DNA of 64,000 nt, from positions 620,001-684,000 of the forward strand of contig OZ220465.1 in NCBI GenBank assembly GCA_965115815.1. Reading direction: 5' to 3'. The notes below the pieces were generated by a model. That model saw only the letters and a list, made by a program, of their open reading frames with translations, searched no databases and was not told the DNA's origin. The number at the start of each line of letters is the position of its first letter. Positions within the stretch are counted from its first letter, which is position 1. The position numbers and the translations under genes are program-made. This stretch comes from VXPW01 sp965115815 (GTDB taxonomy: Bacteria > Pseudomonadota > Alphaproteobacteria > TMED109). Of this stretch, positions 48,846-58,309 are shown piece by piece.

Positions 48846-49700
48846 GCGGTTCTGCTGCTGCCCGGCTCCTGCGCTCTCGGGCGCGTGCGGGCCGGGGGCC
48901 GGGGTCTTCTGCGGCGCGGGTCCGGGGGCGGGCGCGCGCCCGGCCGCCGGGCGGCCACACGGCGGGTCCGGGTCCTGGCTTGCAGAGTTCGTTCGCCGGC
49001 CTATAGTGAGCGCCGAGCGTTCGTCGGGGCCGCCTGCGGATGTCTCATGTGTGCAAAATCCAAGGGCCCCTTTCCGGGGTTTCTTCCGCAGTCGAAGGGG
49101 AGCCTCGACGATGAACCAACTGATGTGCAAAAACGTGGCGACGGCCTGCAGCGTGGTCGTGCTCGCATTCGGGCTGGCGGCGTGCAGCAGCAGCACCAAG
49201 AAGCCCGCGGATGGGAATGGGGGTACTCCTCCGGCCGGGGGTACTCCTCCGGCCGACGAGATGGATTCTGAGCTCAAGCAGCAGCAGGATGCGGCCAAGG
49301 CGGCCGAGACGGCGGCCAAGGCGGCCTCGGATCTCGCGTCCCAGGGCATGGCGGCGTCCGGCGACGATCCGGCCAAGACCGGCGCGGATGCGGCGCAGAC
49401 GGCGGTGATGAACCTCGTGTCCATCCAGCTTTCCTCCGCGAAGGCGAAGATGTATGCCGACGAGGCCAAAGCGGCGGCCGCGGCGGCGAAGCGTGCCTAC
49501 GACACGGCCGCGGCGGAAGCCGCGAAGGCCGCGGCGGCGACCAGCGTGGTGGCGGCGACCGAGGCCAAGCGCGCGGCCGAGGCGGCCCGGAAGGAAGCCG
49601 AGGCCCACGCCAAGACCGCCAATGCCAAGGCCCGGATGGCGGTGGACGAGGCCACGGCGGGGATCAAGTATGCCGACGGAACCTACACGGTCGGCGCCAC
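48846..49700 (+). repeat. Long repeat: promoter + lipoprotein 5' module, copy 2
   Basis: Inverted copy of 34640-35490. It differs by a small deletion in the TPPA linker (one Asn codon's worth of the unit) and scattered substitutions that increase after about codon 105. Confidence 0.85.
48980..49007 (+). promoter_or_regulatory. Promoter of surface lipoprotein 2
   Basis: TTGCAG (48980-48985) and TATAGT (49002-49007), 16-nt spacer, identical to the promoter of lipoprotein 1. Confidence 0.65.
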
Positions 49701-50958
49701 ATCGATCATGTCGGGTGCTCCGAAGTCGGAAACCGGCACCGGCGAGGAGAAGAAGACCACGGGAACCCAGGGCAACATCGAAGAGAGCGCGCACACCGCG
49801 CGGCCTGGGATGGCGGGCCGGGCCGAGAGCGGCGACGTTCCCGAGAGACTGTCGCAGCCGGAGATTGAAGCGCGGAAGCTGCCGGTCGGCGTCACCATCG
49901 ACTCGAAGGACGACACGGCCCGTTTGCGGATCATCGACAAGTATGTCGGCGTAAAGGATGTTTTCGTCTATATTGCAGCGGCGGCCGAGAATATCGCAGA
50001 GAAGGTCACGGACCACGCGGTAAGCTCCACCCTGCCGTACGGAGCACTCGATTTGACGAGTGCAGAAGGCAACGACTTCACCGAACTGAAGGTGCATCGG
50101 GCAAGCGGAGAGTTCTACGTGCTCAAAAAAACAGATTGGTCCAATCTGAATGATGACGGTTCAGGCATAGCGATCAACAACAATGCAGTTGAATCGGCAA
50201 CAAAGGATTCCAATGCCGATACCGAGGATAACAAGAACAAGGAAATCTACTACGTGATTGCGCCGGCAAGCGAGAACCTCCTGGGGCTCGCGAGAACGAA
50301 AGGCGATCGTATCTATCTGATGCGTAAGGATGTCGGCGATGCCAATATCACGTATATTGCGCTCTCCGTCCGCCACGGTGTGAAGTTTCCGGTCGAGATG
50401 GCCTACGAACACATGAACTACGGCACGTGGTTCACGCTGAAGGACGGGAGCGATCCGGCCGGGCTGGGCATCCCGTTTGTCCGCACGCTGACCGACGTGA
50501 CCGCTCCCGCCGCCATGCCGACCTCCGGCCGCGCCGTCTACCGTGGTCATTGGGTTGGGCAAGTCCGCAGTGCAGACGACAAGGGCGCGGGCGTGATCCA
50601 GTCCTACTCCGGCGGTTCGGTAACGTCGGCGGACTTCGGGACGAACGGCATCAATGTGACCCTTTCCACCTCCTCCCAGGTCACCGAGACCCCCGCCGCC
50701 TTCGCTCGGCTTGAGGGTACGATTTCCGGCAACGGGTTCGCGGGAACCGAGGCCACCGTGCTCCTCGCCGACGTGGGCAGCGCTGACGACCCCGTAGCGT
50801 TGAAGACGGACGGGGAGTACACGGGCACGGTTCGCGGCGGCTTCTACGGCCCTGCGGTGGAGGAGGTCGGCGGCATCTTCGACTTCACTTCGGAGGCCAA
50901 GAAGCACGGCGAGTTCCGCGGTGCCTTCGGCGGCCGCAAAGTGGAAGGGGCGCAGTGA
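49111..50958 (+). CDS. Slam-dependent surface lipoprotein 2 (TbpB-like barrel)
   Basis: This 615-residue paralogue of the protein at 33198-35225 has the same lipoprotein signal (LAFGLAACSSS), TPPA linker and Ala-rich stalk, with gradual divergence to about residue 195. The body (about 200-470) is different in sequence and locally lower in GC (50100-50250, Asn/Asp-rich). The C-terminal barrel is again TbpB-like (VYRGHWVGQV, VTSADFGTNGINVTL, GTISGNGFAGTEA, TGTVRGGFYGPAVEEVGGIFDFTS, FRGAFGGRK). No Slam gene is adjacent; the one at 31763 could serve both. The mosaic suggests exchange of the exposed region. Confidence 0.85.
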   Translation: MNQLMCKNVATACSVVVLAFGLAACSSSTKKPADGNGGTPPAGGTPPADEMDSELKQQQDAAKAAETAAKAASDLASQGMAASGDDPAKTGADAAQTAVMNLVSIQLSSAKAKMYADEAKAAAAAAKRAYDTAAAEAAKAAAATSVVAATEAKRAAEAARKEAEAHAKTANAKARMAVDEATAGIKYADGTYTVGATSIMSGAPKSETGTGEEKKTTGTQGNIEESAHTARPGMAGRAESGDVPERLSQPEIEARKLPVGVTIDSKDDTARLRIIDKYVGVKDVFVYIAAAAENIAEKVTDHAVSSTLPYGALDLTSAEGNDFTELKVHRASGEFYVLKKTDWSNLNDDGSGIAINNNAVESATKDSNADTEDNKNKEIYYVIAPASENLLGLARTKGDRIYLMRKDVGDANITYIALSVRHGVKFPVEMAYEHMNYGTWFTLKDGSDPAGLGIPFVRTLTDVTAPAAMPTSGRAVYRGHWVGQVRSADDKGAGVIQSYSGGSVTSADFGTNGINVTLSTSSQVTETPAAFARLEGTISGNGFAGTEATVLLADVGSADDPVALKTDGEYTGTVRGGFYGPAVEEVGGIFDFTSEAKKHGEFRGAFGGRKVEGAQ

Positions 50959-50967
50959 CCCCGTGAC

Positions 50968-51051
50968 CGACCGAGGTGCGCCGCGCCGGCGCACCTCGGT
51001 CGCCGGCGCGGCGGCGCCCGATCCTGCTGCGGATCGGGCGCCGCTTTTTTT
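50968..51051 (+). terminator. Tandem hairpins, second an intrinsic terminator
   Basis: The first hairpin (about 50970-51002) has a 14-bp stem GACCGAGGTGCGCC with a 5-nt loop. The second (51011-51051) has a 14-bp stem GCGGCGCCCGATCC, 6-nt loop and seven T. Both follow the stop of lipoprotein 2. Confidence 0.88.
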
Positions 51052-51264
51052 GGGGGCCGGGCAGGACCGACCGCCTGGATGTGCGCGTCCTTTGTCTGGG
51101 CCTGAGGGCGAGCGACGAAAGGATGGGGATCCGGAACGGCTCGCCCCCTCATCGCACGCGAGTACCCGGCGGGGCGGCGCCGGTCGGGTGGGGGGGCTGC
51201 GGAACGATTCCCGGCCGTCTCCAGGCGGCAGGTGGCCCGCATGGGGCGAGGGCCGGATTCACAG

Positions 51265-51505
51265 GTCATGCACGGTTTCGGGTGCGGCCGGGGCGATGCC
51301 GGCAGGGTTCGGTTCCAGGGCGACCTCGGGTCGGTGGCCGGCGCGGGCCGCGGCGATGCCGGGCCGCGACGTTTCCATCGAGTCCTTCCCTGGTTCCTTG
51401 GGGGCGGTGCGGTCATGCGTCGCAAGCCCCCGGCGATGCGCAACCTCGGCCTTGACCTGGATCGCCGGGCCATCGAGGGCTTCCCCTGCGCCGGACCGGT
51501 GGCGT
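51265..51505 (+). repeat. Dispersed repeat (copy 2, matches 29158-29375)
   Basis: Similar along its length to 29158-29375, with a few short indels. No transposase follows it here; the end of the DruA/ISAs1 copy B starts about 65 bp later. Confidence 0.65.
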
Positions 51506-51571
51506 TGCACCGGGGATGCGGCCGGCGCGTTCCGGAAGCCGTTCCGTTCCCGGGTCGGGAGCGGGTCTCCC

Positions 51572-51694
51572 GCAAGGAGATCCCATGCTTGTTGCTGTGA
51601 TGCGATCGGAGTCTCGATCGCGGCGCGGGTCGACGCGTTCGAGTCTGCGATTGTGCGATGTGCGGACGTCTGCGGCCCGGTGGCGGCGCGGATC
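51572..51694 (-). mobile_element. DruA-like/ISAs1 transposon copy B, right end (displaced)
   Basis: Read on the minus strand from 51694, GATCCGCGCCGCCACCGGGC and the following ~35 bp match copy A at 27384-27415, directly after the part shared with 38640-38674. The end reads CAAGGAGATCCCATGCTTG (plus strand from 51573), the inverted partner of CAAGGCCATCCCATGCTAG at 36465. Confidence 0.7.
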
Positions 51695-52836
51695 TAGTAG
51701 TACGGAATCATTGGATTGCTGGGTATAGAGACTTCAGTTTCACCCGGGCGTCTGCCGTCGTGAACCGCCAGTCGACCGTGCCGCCGGCCGCGTTGCGGCG
51801 CTTGACCCACGCCGCGGTCTCCCGCAGCATGGTGGCGCGGTCGGGAATGCGTCGTCGAAGACACTGTCGCGACAACGCGCCGATTTCGATCTCGGCCCTG
51901 TTGAGCCAGCTTCCGTGCTTCGGCGTGTACCGAAACTCGAACCGCTTTCGCACTCGCATGGCCTCCCGGGGGGCAAAGGCCTCATACAACGATGCGGGGC
52001 CGTGCGTGTTCAGGTGGTCCATGACCAGTACGATCTTCTTGTCGGGGAAGTGATCATCCGCGAGTTCCCGGATGAACTGCGCCCAGTCCCGCGCCGTGCG
52101 GCGATCGGTGACCTTTACCGTACGCCAGTTTTCATTGGGCGCGAACGCCAGGAAGAGATTGGCCGTACCGTTTCGCTCGTATTCGTAGTCGACGATTTCC
52201 GGCTGCCCGGGCCGCACGGGGCGGGGAAGGCGGGTTTCCTTGGTCTGCTGCCGACGGGTCTCATCCATGCAGACCAAAACCTCGTTTTCGGCAAAATCCC
52301 GCTGATCCGTGTCCAGCACCTCCTCCATCGCCGCCACGAACGGCGCGTTGCGGCTCGGGGGAATGCACCAATACTGTTTCAGCCAAGGCTTGATCTCCTT
52401 TTTTTCAGAGTCCTCCGCACCGTTTCTTTCGAGATGCTCTCGACGATCTCCATCTCCATCAGACGACCGGCCAGCAGCTTCAGCGTCCAGCGAACACAAC
52501 CCTCGGGCGGGGAAGAACCGGCCAGAGCCACCAGCTTCGCCTCCTTCGCCCCGTCCAGGAGTTTCGGTCGACGGTTCTCCTGCTCCCGGCGGCGGAGAGA
52601 GGCCTCCAAACCCTCCAGAACACAACGCTTGCGCAGGCGTTCGACCGTCGAAGCGCCGATACCCAGGCCGCGCGCGATGTCGACATCCCGGAGTTTGCCG
52701 CCGTCGCGCCCCTCGTCTGCCATCAGCAGAATCTGCGCCCGACGACGACGCCAGGCGGCTCCGGTACCGTCGACGATCGCCTGGAGTTCCCGACGCTCCG
52801 ACGCCGAAAGGCGCACTCGATAGAGCTTCCTGCCCT
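51695..52836 (-). mobile_element. IS630 copy 2, 3' part
   Basis: The end repeat TAGTAGTACGGAATCATTG begins at 51695. Sequence runs to 52836, ending in the 8 bp AGGGCAGG (minus strand 52836-52829) next to ISNCY copy 2. With 38675-38940 it forms one complete element. Confidence 0.85.
51708..52836 (-). pseudogene. IS630 transposase copy 2 (split from its start)
   Basis: The first frame (GRKLYRVRLSASERRELQAIVDG ... GLGIGASTVERLRKR ... SKETVRRTLKK) reaches a run of seven A (52405-52399). The second frame, -1 relative, gives KKEIKPWLKQYWC and the full DDE domain (VCMDETRRQQ, VLVMDHLNTHGPASLYEAF, TPKHGSWLNRAEIEIG). This looks like frameshifting on the A-run. The first seven codons are at 38920-38940. 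It would be intact if rejoined. Confidence 0.82.
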
Positions 52837-54663
52837 GTAACTAGTGCCCGCACCGAAAATGGTCATTTTGGCGGCCCTTCCGGCGAAATTTCGGGTTGGA
52901 CCCACCCTCCGGGGCCTCCGGTCGCTCCGTTTCCAGGGGATTCCTGCCGATTCGTAGCGGCATCCGGGCTCTTCCCACCCAGAATCCGGACGCTAGGGCG
53001 AGCGGCTCCGTTCCCGCTCCCGGCGAGCTTCGCGGACGGGGTGGAGGGGCGCCGCTGTCAGGCGGCGCGTCTTCGTCGTCGTCGGGCTTGGGCCCGGGCC
53101 TGTCTCTGCAGCAGCAACCCGATGCGGTGGACATTGAAGGCCACCATGGAGAGCGCCACCATCCGCGCAAAACCCTCCGCCCCATACGACAGGACCCGGT
53201 CCATGCCGCGTTGCTCGAGATTATTGATGGCGGACTCCACGGCCGGATGCTGCCGGCGCATCTCCCGGAACGTCGGGTCGGCGGCCCGTTTCCGGTCGGC
53301 CGGACCGAGTTTTCCCTTCTTCGGAAGCACGTTGTGATCCAGCAGTTCGTCCAGTGCGATCCGGTTGGAGGGACTGTGGAACCCCCGATCGAAGCTGCAC
53401 AAGCGGAGGTCGGGGAAGCGGGCCTGCGCTTCCCGGATCATGGGTACGGCATGATCCACGTCCTGACCTTCCCACAGGATCCGGGAGTGTAGGAGGAAGC
53501 CGTGCTGATCCTCCAGCACGGCCACCGGCACTCCGAGTTCCACCGGAACCCCGGCCTTGCCCTTCACACACCAGCGCGTGTGCTCCTCGAAGATCGAAAA
53601 CACCTTCTCTTCCTGCGGGATCTTCTCGCCTTTCAGCAGGCGGCGGTCCACTTGGTCGAGCTGCCTCCGGGCATGCTTGAGGTACGACTCGATCCGGAGA
53701 ATCCTGGGGGCTCCGACGCCTTGCTCCCGAAGCGCGGGAACCGTCGCTTCCGCCCGTCGGACCTCCTCCCAGCAGGCGTCGAGGTACGCCTGGATCGGCC
53801 CCGGACGGGCCCGCCGGGTCCGCCGAACCTTCTGAAAGAGCCGCTGCAGCCTCCGGCTCCGATGCCGCCACTGCCGCCCTCCGGACACCCCCGCCCGCAG
53901 GGCTGAGCGGCCCGTCTCGCGCACCAGGCAACGCATCGCATCCCACAGCAGGTTGACGTCCGTCGGGAAGTGCACATCCGTCTTCACCACGAACGAATCA
54001 CAGCGGCCCCGCAGGGGCTCCTCCGACGGGCGACCGCCCGGGCCGCTCTTCCGCTTCCGCTTCCGCACCAGCGCATGGCCGCTCTCCGCGATCAGCTGCA
54101 ACACCTCCCCCAGCACGTCCGGCGTCAGCAGGCTCACGTTGTGTACCACCGTGGGATACCGGTACCGGGTCTCGTCCCAGAAGCCGGAGTGTCCCAGAAA
54201 CTTCCGAACGGTATGGTGTTGGTTCACCAGCTCGTGCAGACGATCGAAGTCACACCCCAAGACCTGCTTCAGGAGACCCATCACGAGGATCCTCCACAGC
54301 TCCATGCCGGGACGCCCTTTCGTGTGGGACACCTCGGGAAGGATCCCCTGCTCCAAGATCTCGAACAACCGGGCACGAACCGACCGGTCGGCATACACGT
54401 GCCGAAGCCCGAGCAGCAGCGGCGGAATGTCATCCCGCGAGCTCTCGTCGATCTCGATCTCCTCGATCGCAACCTGACCCCATTCCATCTGCAGGCGAAG
54501 GACGTTTCGCATGGCAATTCTCGCGAAGATTTCCGAAAATCCGGCCGATTCTCGACCTCATCGGCCGATTCCCGCATCAAAGCGGGATTCTTCGTCCCCT
54601 CTATATCACGATTCCACTTTCAGAGTCAAACCATTGTACTTTTTCGGTGCGGGCACTAGTTAC
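52837..54663 (-). mobile_element. ISNCY-type element, copy 2 (1,827 bp)
   Basis: Both ends are complete: GTAACTAGTGCCCGCACC at 52837 and its inverse ending at 54663. The flanking 8 bp differ (AGGGCAGG in IS630 at 52829-52836, AGAACTTT in sucB at 54664-54671), as expected if recombination with copy 1 swapped flanks. Confidence 0.88.
53058..54512 (-). CDS. ISNCY-type transposase, copy 2
   Basis: This intact 484-residue transposase is near-identical to that at 41788-43242 (for example MRNVLRLQMEWGQ against MRNVIRLQMELGQ). A leader of about 150 bp separates it from the element end. It could act in trans on both copies. Confidence 0.82.
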   Translation of the reverse strand: MRNVLRLQMEWGQVAIEEIEIDESSRDDIPPLLLGLRHVYADRSVRARLFEILEQGILPEVSHTKGRPGMELWRILVMGLLKQVLGCDFDRLHELVNQHHTVRKFLGHSGFWDETRYRYPTVVHNVSLLTPDVLGEVLQLIAESGHALVRKRKRKSGPGGRPSEEPLRGRCDSFVVKTDVHFPTDVNLLWDAMRCLVRETGRSALRAGVSGGRQWRHRSRRLQRLFQKVRRTRRARPGPIQAYLDACWEEVRRAEATVPALREQGVGAPRILRIESYLKHARRQLDQVDRRLLKGEKIPQEEKVFSIFEEHTRWCVKGKAGVPVELGVPVAVLEDQHGFLLHSRILWEGQDVDHAVPMIREAQARFPDLRLCSFDRGFHSPSNRIALDELLDHNVLPKKGKLGPADRKRAADPTFREMRRQHPAVESAINNLEQRGMDRVLSYGAEGFARMVALSMVAFNVHRIGLLLQRQARAQARRRRRRAA

Positions 54664-55875
54664 AAAGTTCTTGTAGACGATATCGGTGCCATCGATTTCG
54701 GCATTCAGTTCGGGCATGGTCCGGAGCGCGGACACACAGGCCTTCACGAAGAACGACATCAGGCCCAGGCGCACCCCGTGCCGCGCCCGGAACGCATCGC
54801 CGTTCGCCTTCCGCAACGCCGCCACGGCGCTCATGTCCAACTCGTTGTAGGTGGTGAGCAGGGCCGCCGTGCTCTGCGCTTCCTTGAGCCGCTCCGCGAG
54901 ACGGCGGCGAAGCCTCGACATCGGCACGCGCCGCACGCGCGCCGGGCCAGGCTCCGGCTTCGGTCCGCCGGACGCACCGCCATCGCCCGGAGCGCCGACG
55001 GGTGCCGGCGGCGGCGCGGCGGCCGGCGGCCCGGCCGTGGCCGGGCGGGGTTCGGCCGGCGGCGGGCCGGCGGGGGCCGGCACGTCCTCCTTCACGATCC
55101 GTCCGCGCGGGCCGGTGGGCGCAACGGCGGCCGGATCGACCCCGTGCTCGCGCACGGCCCGACGCACGGCCGGCGACAGGGGGCGATCCAGCGCACCCAG
55201 AAACTCTCGAAGGTCGTCGGCCGTGATGCGCTCGCCGGGCCCGCTGCGGCGAACCTGCTCCGGGTCGGGAAGGTTCGCCGACGCACCGTCCGCCGCTTCG
55301 GATCCGTGCACCGCTTCGGAGCGGGCGGACGCCGCCGCGGGAGTCCGGCCGGGCCCGGCTTCGGAGGCTGTTTCGGGGCCCGTCGGGGCGCCCGTCACGG
55401 GCGGCGGGGCATCGACCGGACCGAACCGTTCGGCGCGACCGCCCGAAGCGGATGCCGCATCCCCCGGACCGGGCGCCGCATCCGGAGACCGGTCCGCCGC
55501 CCGCCCGGATTCGGTCGAGATCGGCGGTTCGCGCTGCGCTTCCGCCTCGGGTCCGGCCGGCGCCGGATCCGCACCGGCGGCGGCCGGCGAGCGGGCGGCG
55601 GCAAGCGCGTCCGAAGGATCCGGGGCGGCCGCCGCGGCGGCGGCTTCGACGCGGCCGATCACCGACCCCACGGCCACTTCGTCCCCGTCGCGGGCCGAGA
55701 CCTCCAGCAGGGTGCCGATTTCGGGCGCTTCCACTTCCACCGTCACCTTGTCGGTTTCGAGTTCGACCAGCACTTCGTTCCGGGCGACCGGATCCCCCGG
55801 ACCCTTGCGCCAGTTCAGGACCGTGGCTTCGCTGATCGATTCTCCCAGCGCGGGGACGACGATATCCAAGGACAT
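54664..55875 (-). pseudogene. sucB: sucB 5' part (2-oxoglutarate dehydrogenase E2), cut by ISNCY
   Basis: E2 transfers succinyl groups to CoA. From ATG 55875 the frame gives the lipoyl domain (MSLDIVVPALGESISEATVLNW, with the lipoyl Lys in ELETDKVTVEV), a long Ala/Pro/Gly linker, the E1/E3-binding domain (RRAVREHGVDPAAVAPTGPRGRIVKEDV) and the start of the catalytic domain (RVPMSRLRRRLAERLKEAQSTAALLTTYNELDMSAV, AEIDGTDIVYKNF). It then ends in the ISNCY element. The linker is unusually long. The remainder lies at 43464-43752. Confidence 0.92.
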
Positions 55876-55887
55876 GGCGAACCCCTG

Positions 55888-56727
55888 TCAATCGGTGCCA
55901 GGAGGAAGGGTCAGGGCGCGGCGGACGAGATCCCGCTGCTCGGATTCGTGCGACGCATACAGCCCGGTCGCCGGCGAGGCGGCCGCCGCCCGCCCGACAT
56001 AGGCGGGACGGCCGTTCATCCGCACCTCTTCCATGGCTTCATCGAGCATCGGACCGATGTACGGCCAGACCCCCATGTTGGCAGGCTCTTCCTGACACCA
56101 GACCACCCCTGCCTGCTGCGATTCCCAAAGCACCTCCTTTACCGCCAGCGCCGGAAAGGGATAGTACTGCTCGATGCGCACCAGCTGCACCGATTTCCGG
56201 ACGCGGTCTTCGCCACGTTCCCACGCCTCCAACAAATCGAAGTACACCTTGCCGGAGCAGAACACGGTACGCCGCACATCGGCCGGGTCGGGCCCGTTCG
56301 GCTGCCCCAGCACACGATGGAAACTGGAATCCGGCCCGAACGCGCCGAGACCGGACACCACTCGCTTGTGGCGAAGGAGCGATTTCGGCGTGAAGATGAC
56401 GAGGGACCGGCGAAATTTCCGCCGCATCTGGCGCCTCAGTAAGTGGAACAGGTTGGCCGGGGTCGTGCAGTTGACCACCTGCAGGTTGTCGTCGGCCGCC
56501 AACTGCAGGAACCGCTCGATCCGGGCCGAGGAATGCTCCGGACCCTGCTCTTCGTACCCGTGCGGCAGCAGCAGCGTCAGGCCCGACATCCGCAGCCACT
56601 TGGATTGCCCCGAGGCAATGAACTGGTCAATGATGACTTGCGCGCCATTGGCAAAGTCACCGAACTGCGCTTCCCAGATGACCAGGGTCTTGGGGGCCGC
56701 CAGCGAGTAAAGGACGGCCCGGGCTCA
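55888..56727 (-). pseudogene. sucA: sucA 3' remnant (2-oxoglutarate dehydrogenase E1)
   Basis: The last ~280 residues of SucA are present: YSLAAPKTLVIWEAQFGDFANGAQVIIDQFIASGQSKWLRMSGLTLLLPHGYEEQGPEHSSARIERFLQL, VVNCTTPANLFHLLRRQ, and the end ASPATGLYASHESEQRDLVRRAL. Upstream of about 56727 the similarity stops and the thiamine-diphosphate domains (~650 residues) are absent. The spacing to sucB (12 bp) is that of an ordinary sucAB operon, so a deletion removed the 5' part. Confidence 0.9.
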
Positions 56728-57155
56728 GCGAGGCGGGGTACGGGATCCGGGTCAGCGAGAGAGCGTGGCTGCACGGCGACAGAGCATCATTCCTCGTCGG
56801 TTTCCTGCCCCCGCCGCCTGCCCCCGGATCCGGGCGGCCGGAGAACAGGGGGCGGTACCGGTGCCCGGACCGGGTCGGCAACGGGAGTCGGGGCGCGGAG
56901 CGCCGCCACCCGGATCCGTGGCCGAATCCGGGGTCCGCCCGGCCTGACGTCGGCTGGATCCGGCGCGCAGCTTGCATGCCGGCGCAGGGTCGCTACGCTG
57001 CTCCGCTGCACATGCAGTACTTGCTGCCGGGAGAGGCGGACACCGGGTTGTGGTGGCGGGAGCCTTCTGCGGCAAACCGGTCTCCGAACCTCCTTCCGGG
57101 GGACTTTCGTCTTGAGCCAGGGGATCCTGAACCCCGGGAGACGATCCATTGCATC
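56728..57155. other. No gene seen (sucA deletion junction to GST leader)
   Basis: Nothing recognisable. The left part borders the truncated sucA; the right part is the leader of the glutathione S-transferase gene. Confidence 0.5.
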
Positions 57156-57169
57156 AGGGATCCATGACC

Positions 57170-57820
57170 ATGAAACTGTATTTCGATCCCATCACCGTGA
57201 ATTGCCGCAAGGTAGTTGCCGGCCTGGACCTGATCGGCACCGAATACGATGAGGAAATCCTCGACTATTTCGGTGGCGACCACAAGAAGTCCGAGTTCCG
57301 GGCGATCAATCCCAATGCCGAGCTGCCGGCGCTGGTGGACGGGGATCTGGTGCTGTGGGAATCCAATGCGATTCTCGTCTACGCTGCCGAAAGGTCGGGG
57401 AACCGCGCCGTGTACCCGGCCGACCCCGGGGTTCGCGCCGACATTACTCGCTGGCTGCTCTGGGAGTCGAGCAAGTGGTTCGCCGGTTGCTACGTGTTTC
57501 TGGTCGAGAATGTCGTCAAGCCGATGCTCGACGACAAACCGGATCCGTCGGTGCTCGAAGATCACGCGCCGATCTTCCATGGATTGGCGAGGATTCTGGA
57601 AGCACGACTCCAGGATCACGAATGGATCAGCAACGATCGCCTGTCCATCGCGGACATCGCGGTGGCGGCGCCGATGCACCTGCACGAGGTCCAGCAACTG
57701 CCGCTGAAGGACTATTCGGGGATCCGGAGCTGGATGCGCCGCGTGGAAGCGCTGCCGTGCTGGAAGAAATCGGATCCGTTGCCGCACATTCCCCCGGAAC
57801 TGCTCGCCAAGCTGGGCTGA
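57170..57820 (+). CDS. Glutathione S-transferase family protein
   Basis: The 216-residue protein has a thioredoxin-like N-terminal domain (MKLYFDPITVNCRKVVAGLDLIG, NPNAELPALVDGDLVLWESNAILVYAAE with the glutathione-binding ES pair). It has an all-helical C-terminal domain (LLWESSKWFAGCYVFLVENVVKP, SIADIAVAAPMHLHEV). ATG 57170 is preferred over 57164 because AGGGA is 9 bases upstream. It probably conjugates or reduces electrophiles in the cytosol; substrate unknown. Confidence 0.9.
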   Translation: MKLYFDPITVNCRKVVAGLDLIGTEYDEEILDYFGGDHKKSEFRAINPNAELPALVDGDLVLWESNAILVYAAERSGNRAVYPADPGVRADITRWLLWESSKWFAGCYVFLVENVVKPMLDDKPDPSVLEDHAPIFHGLARILEARLQDHEWISNDRLSIADIAVAAPMHLHEVQQLPLKDYSGIRSWMRRVEALPCWKKSDPLPHIPPELLAKLG

Positions 57821-58309
57821 CGATGTCCGCCGGCGCCGCGTGCGCGAACCGGCGGTGCCGCCGCGGCTTGCCGCTTCTGCCTTGCGCCGGCATCGGGCCG
57901 GGCGGCGTGTCCGGGGCTCCGGGGGGCGTCCGCTCCTCGGCGACGCGTCGGTTTCGCCCGCTGGGGCCTTTCAGGAGCCTACAGTCTACGCATGGCTGTT
58001 CACCGTCCACGGCAGCGGCACGCGGGCCGCATTTCGAAATTCAGCGTCGGCACGGTGGAATGGATGAGAACGGCGACGCCCGAGGACGGCCAGCCCCGTC
58101 AGGCATCTTTCCGACCTCCGTGGTTGGTACCCGAACGGAACAGGCATGAGCCATGGACGGAATGGACCGAATGGCAAGGTCGGGAGGACGAAGGTTCACG
58201 AAATCCTTCCCGATTGCGGTCGAATCTGCCGCGATGCGCTTCCGGAGGAGGAAGCCTCGTTTTTCCAGAATCACGGTCAGCATGAAGGAACAAGATCTTG
58301 TGCTTTCAA
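57821..58309. other. No gene seen
   Basis: No supported coding sequence or RNA between the GST gene and the hsdM-like remnant. Confidence 0.45.
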
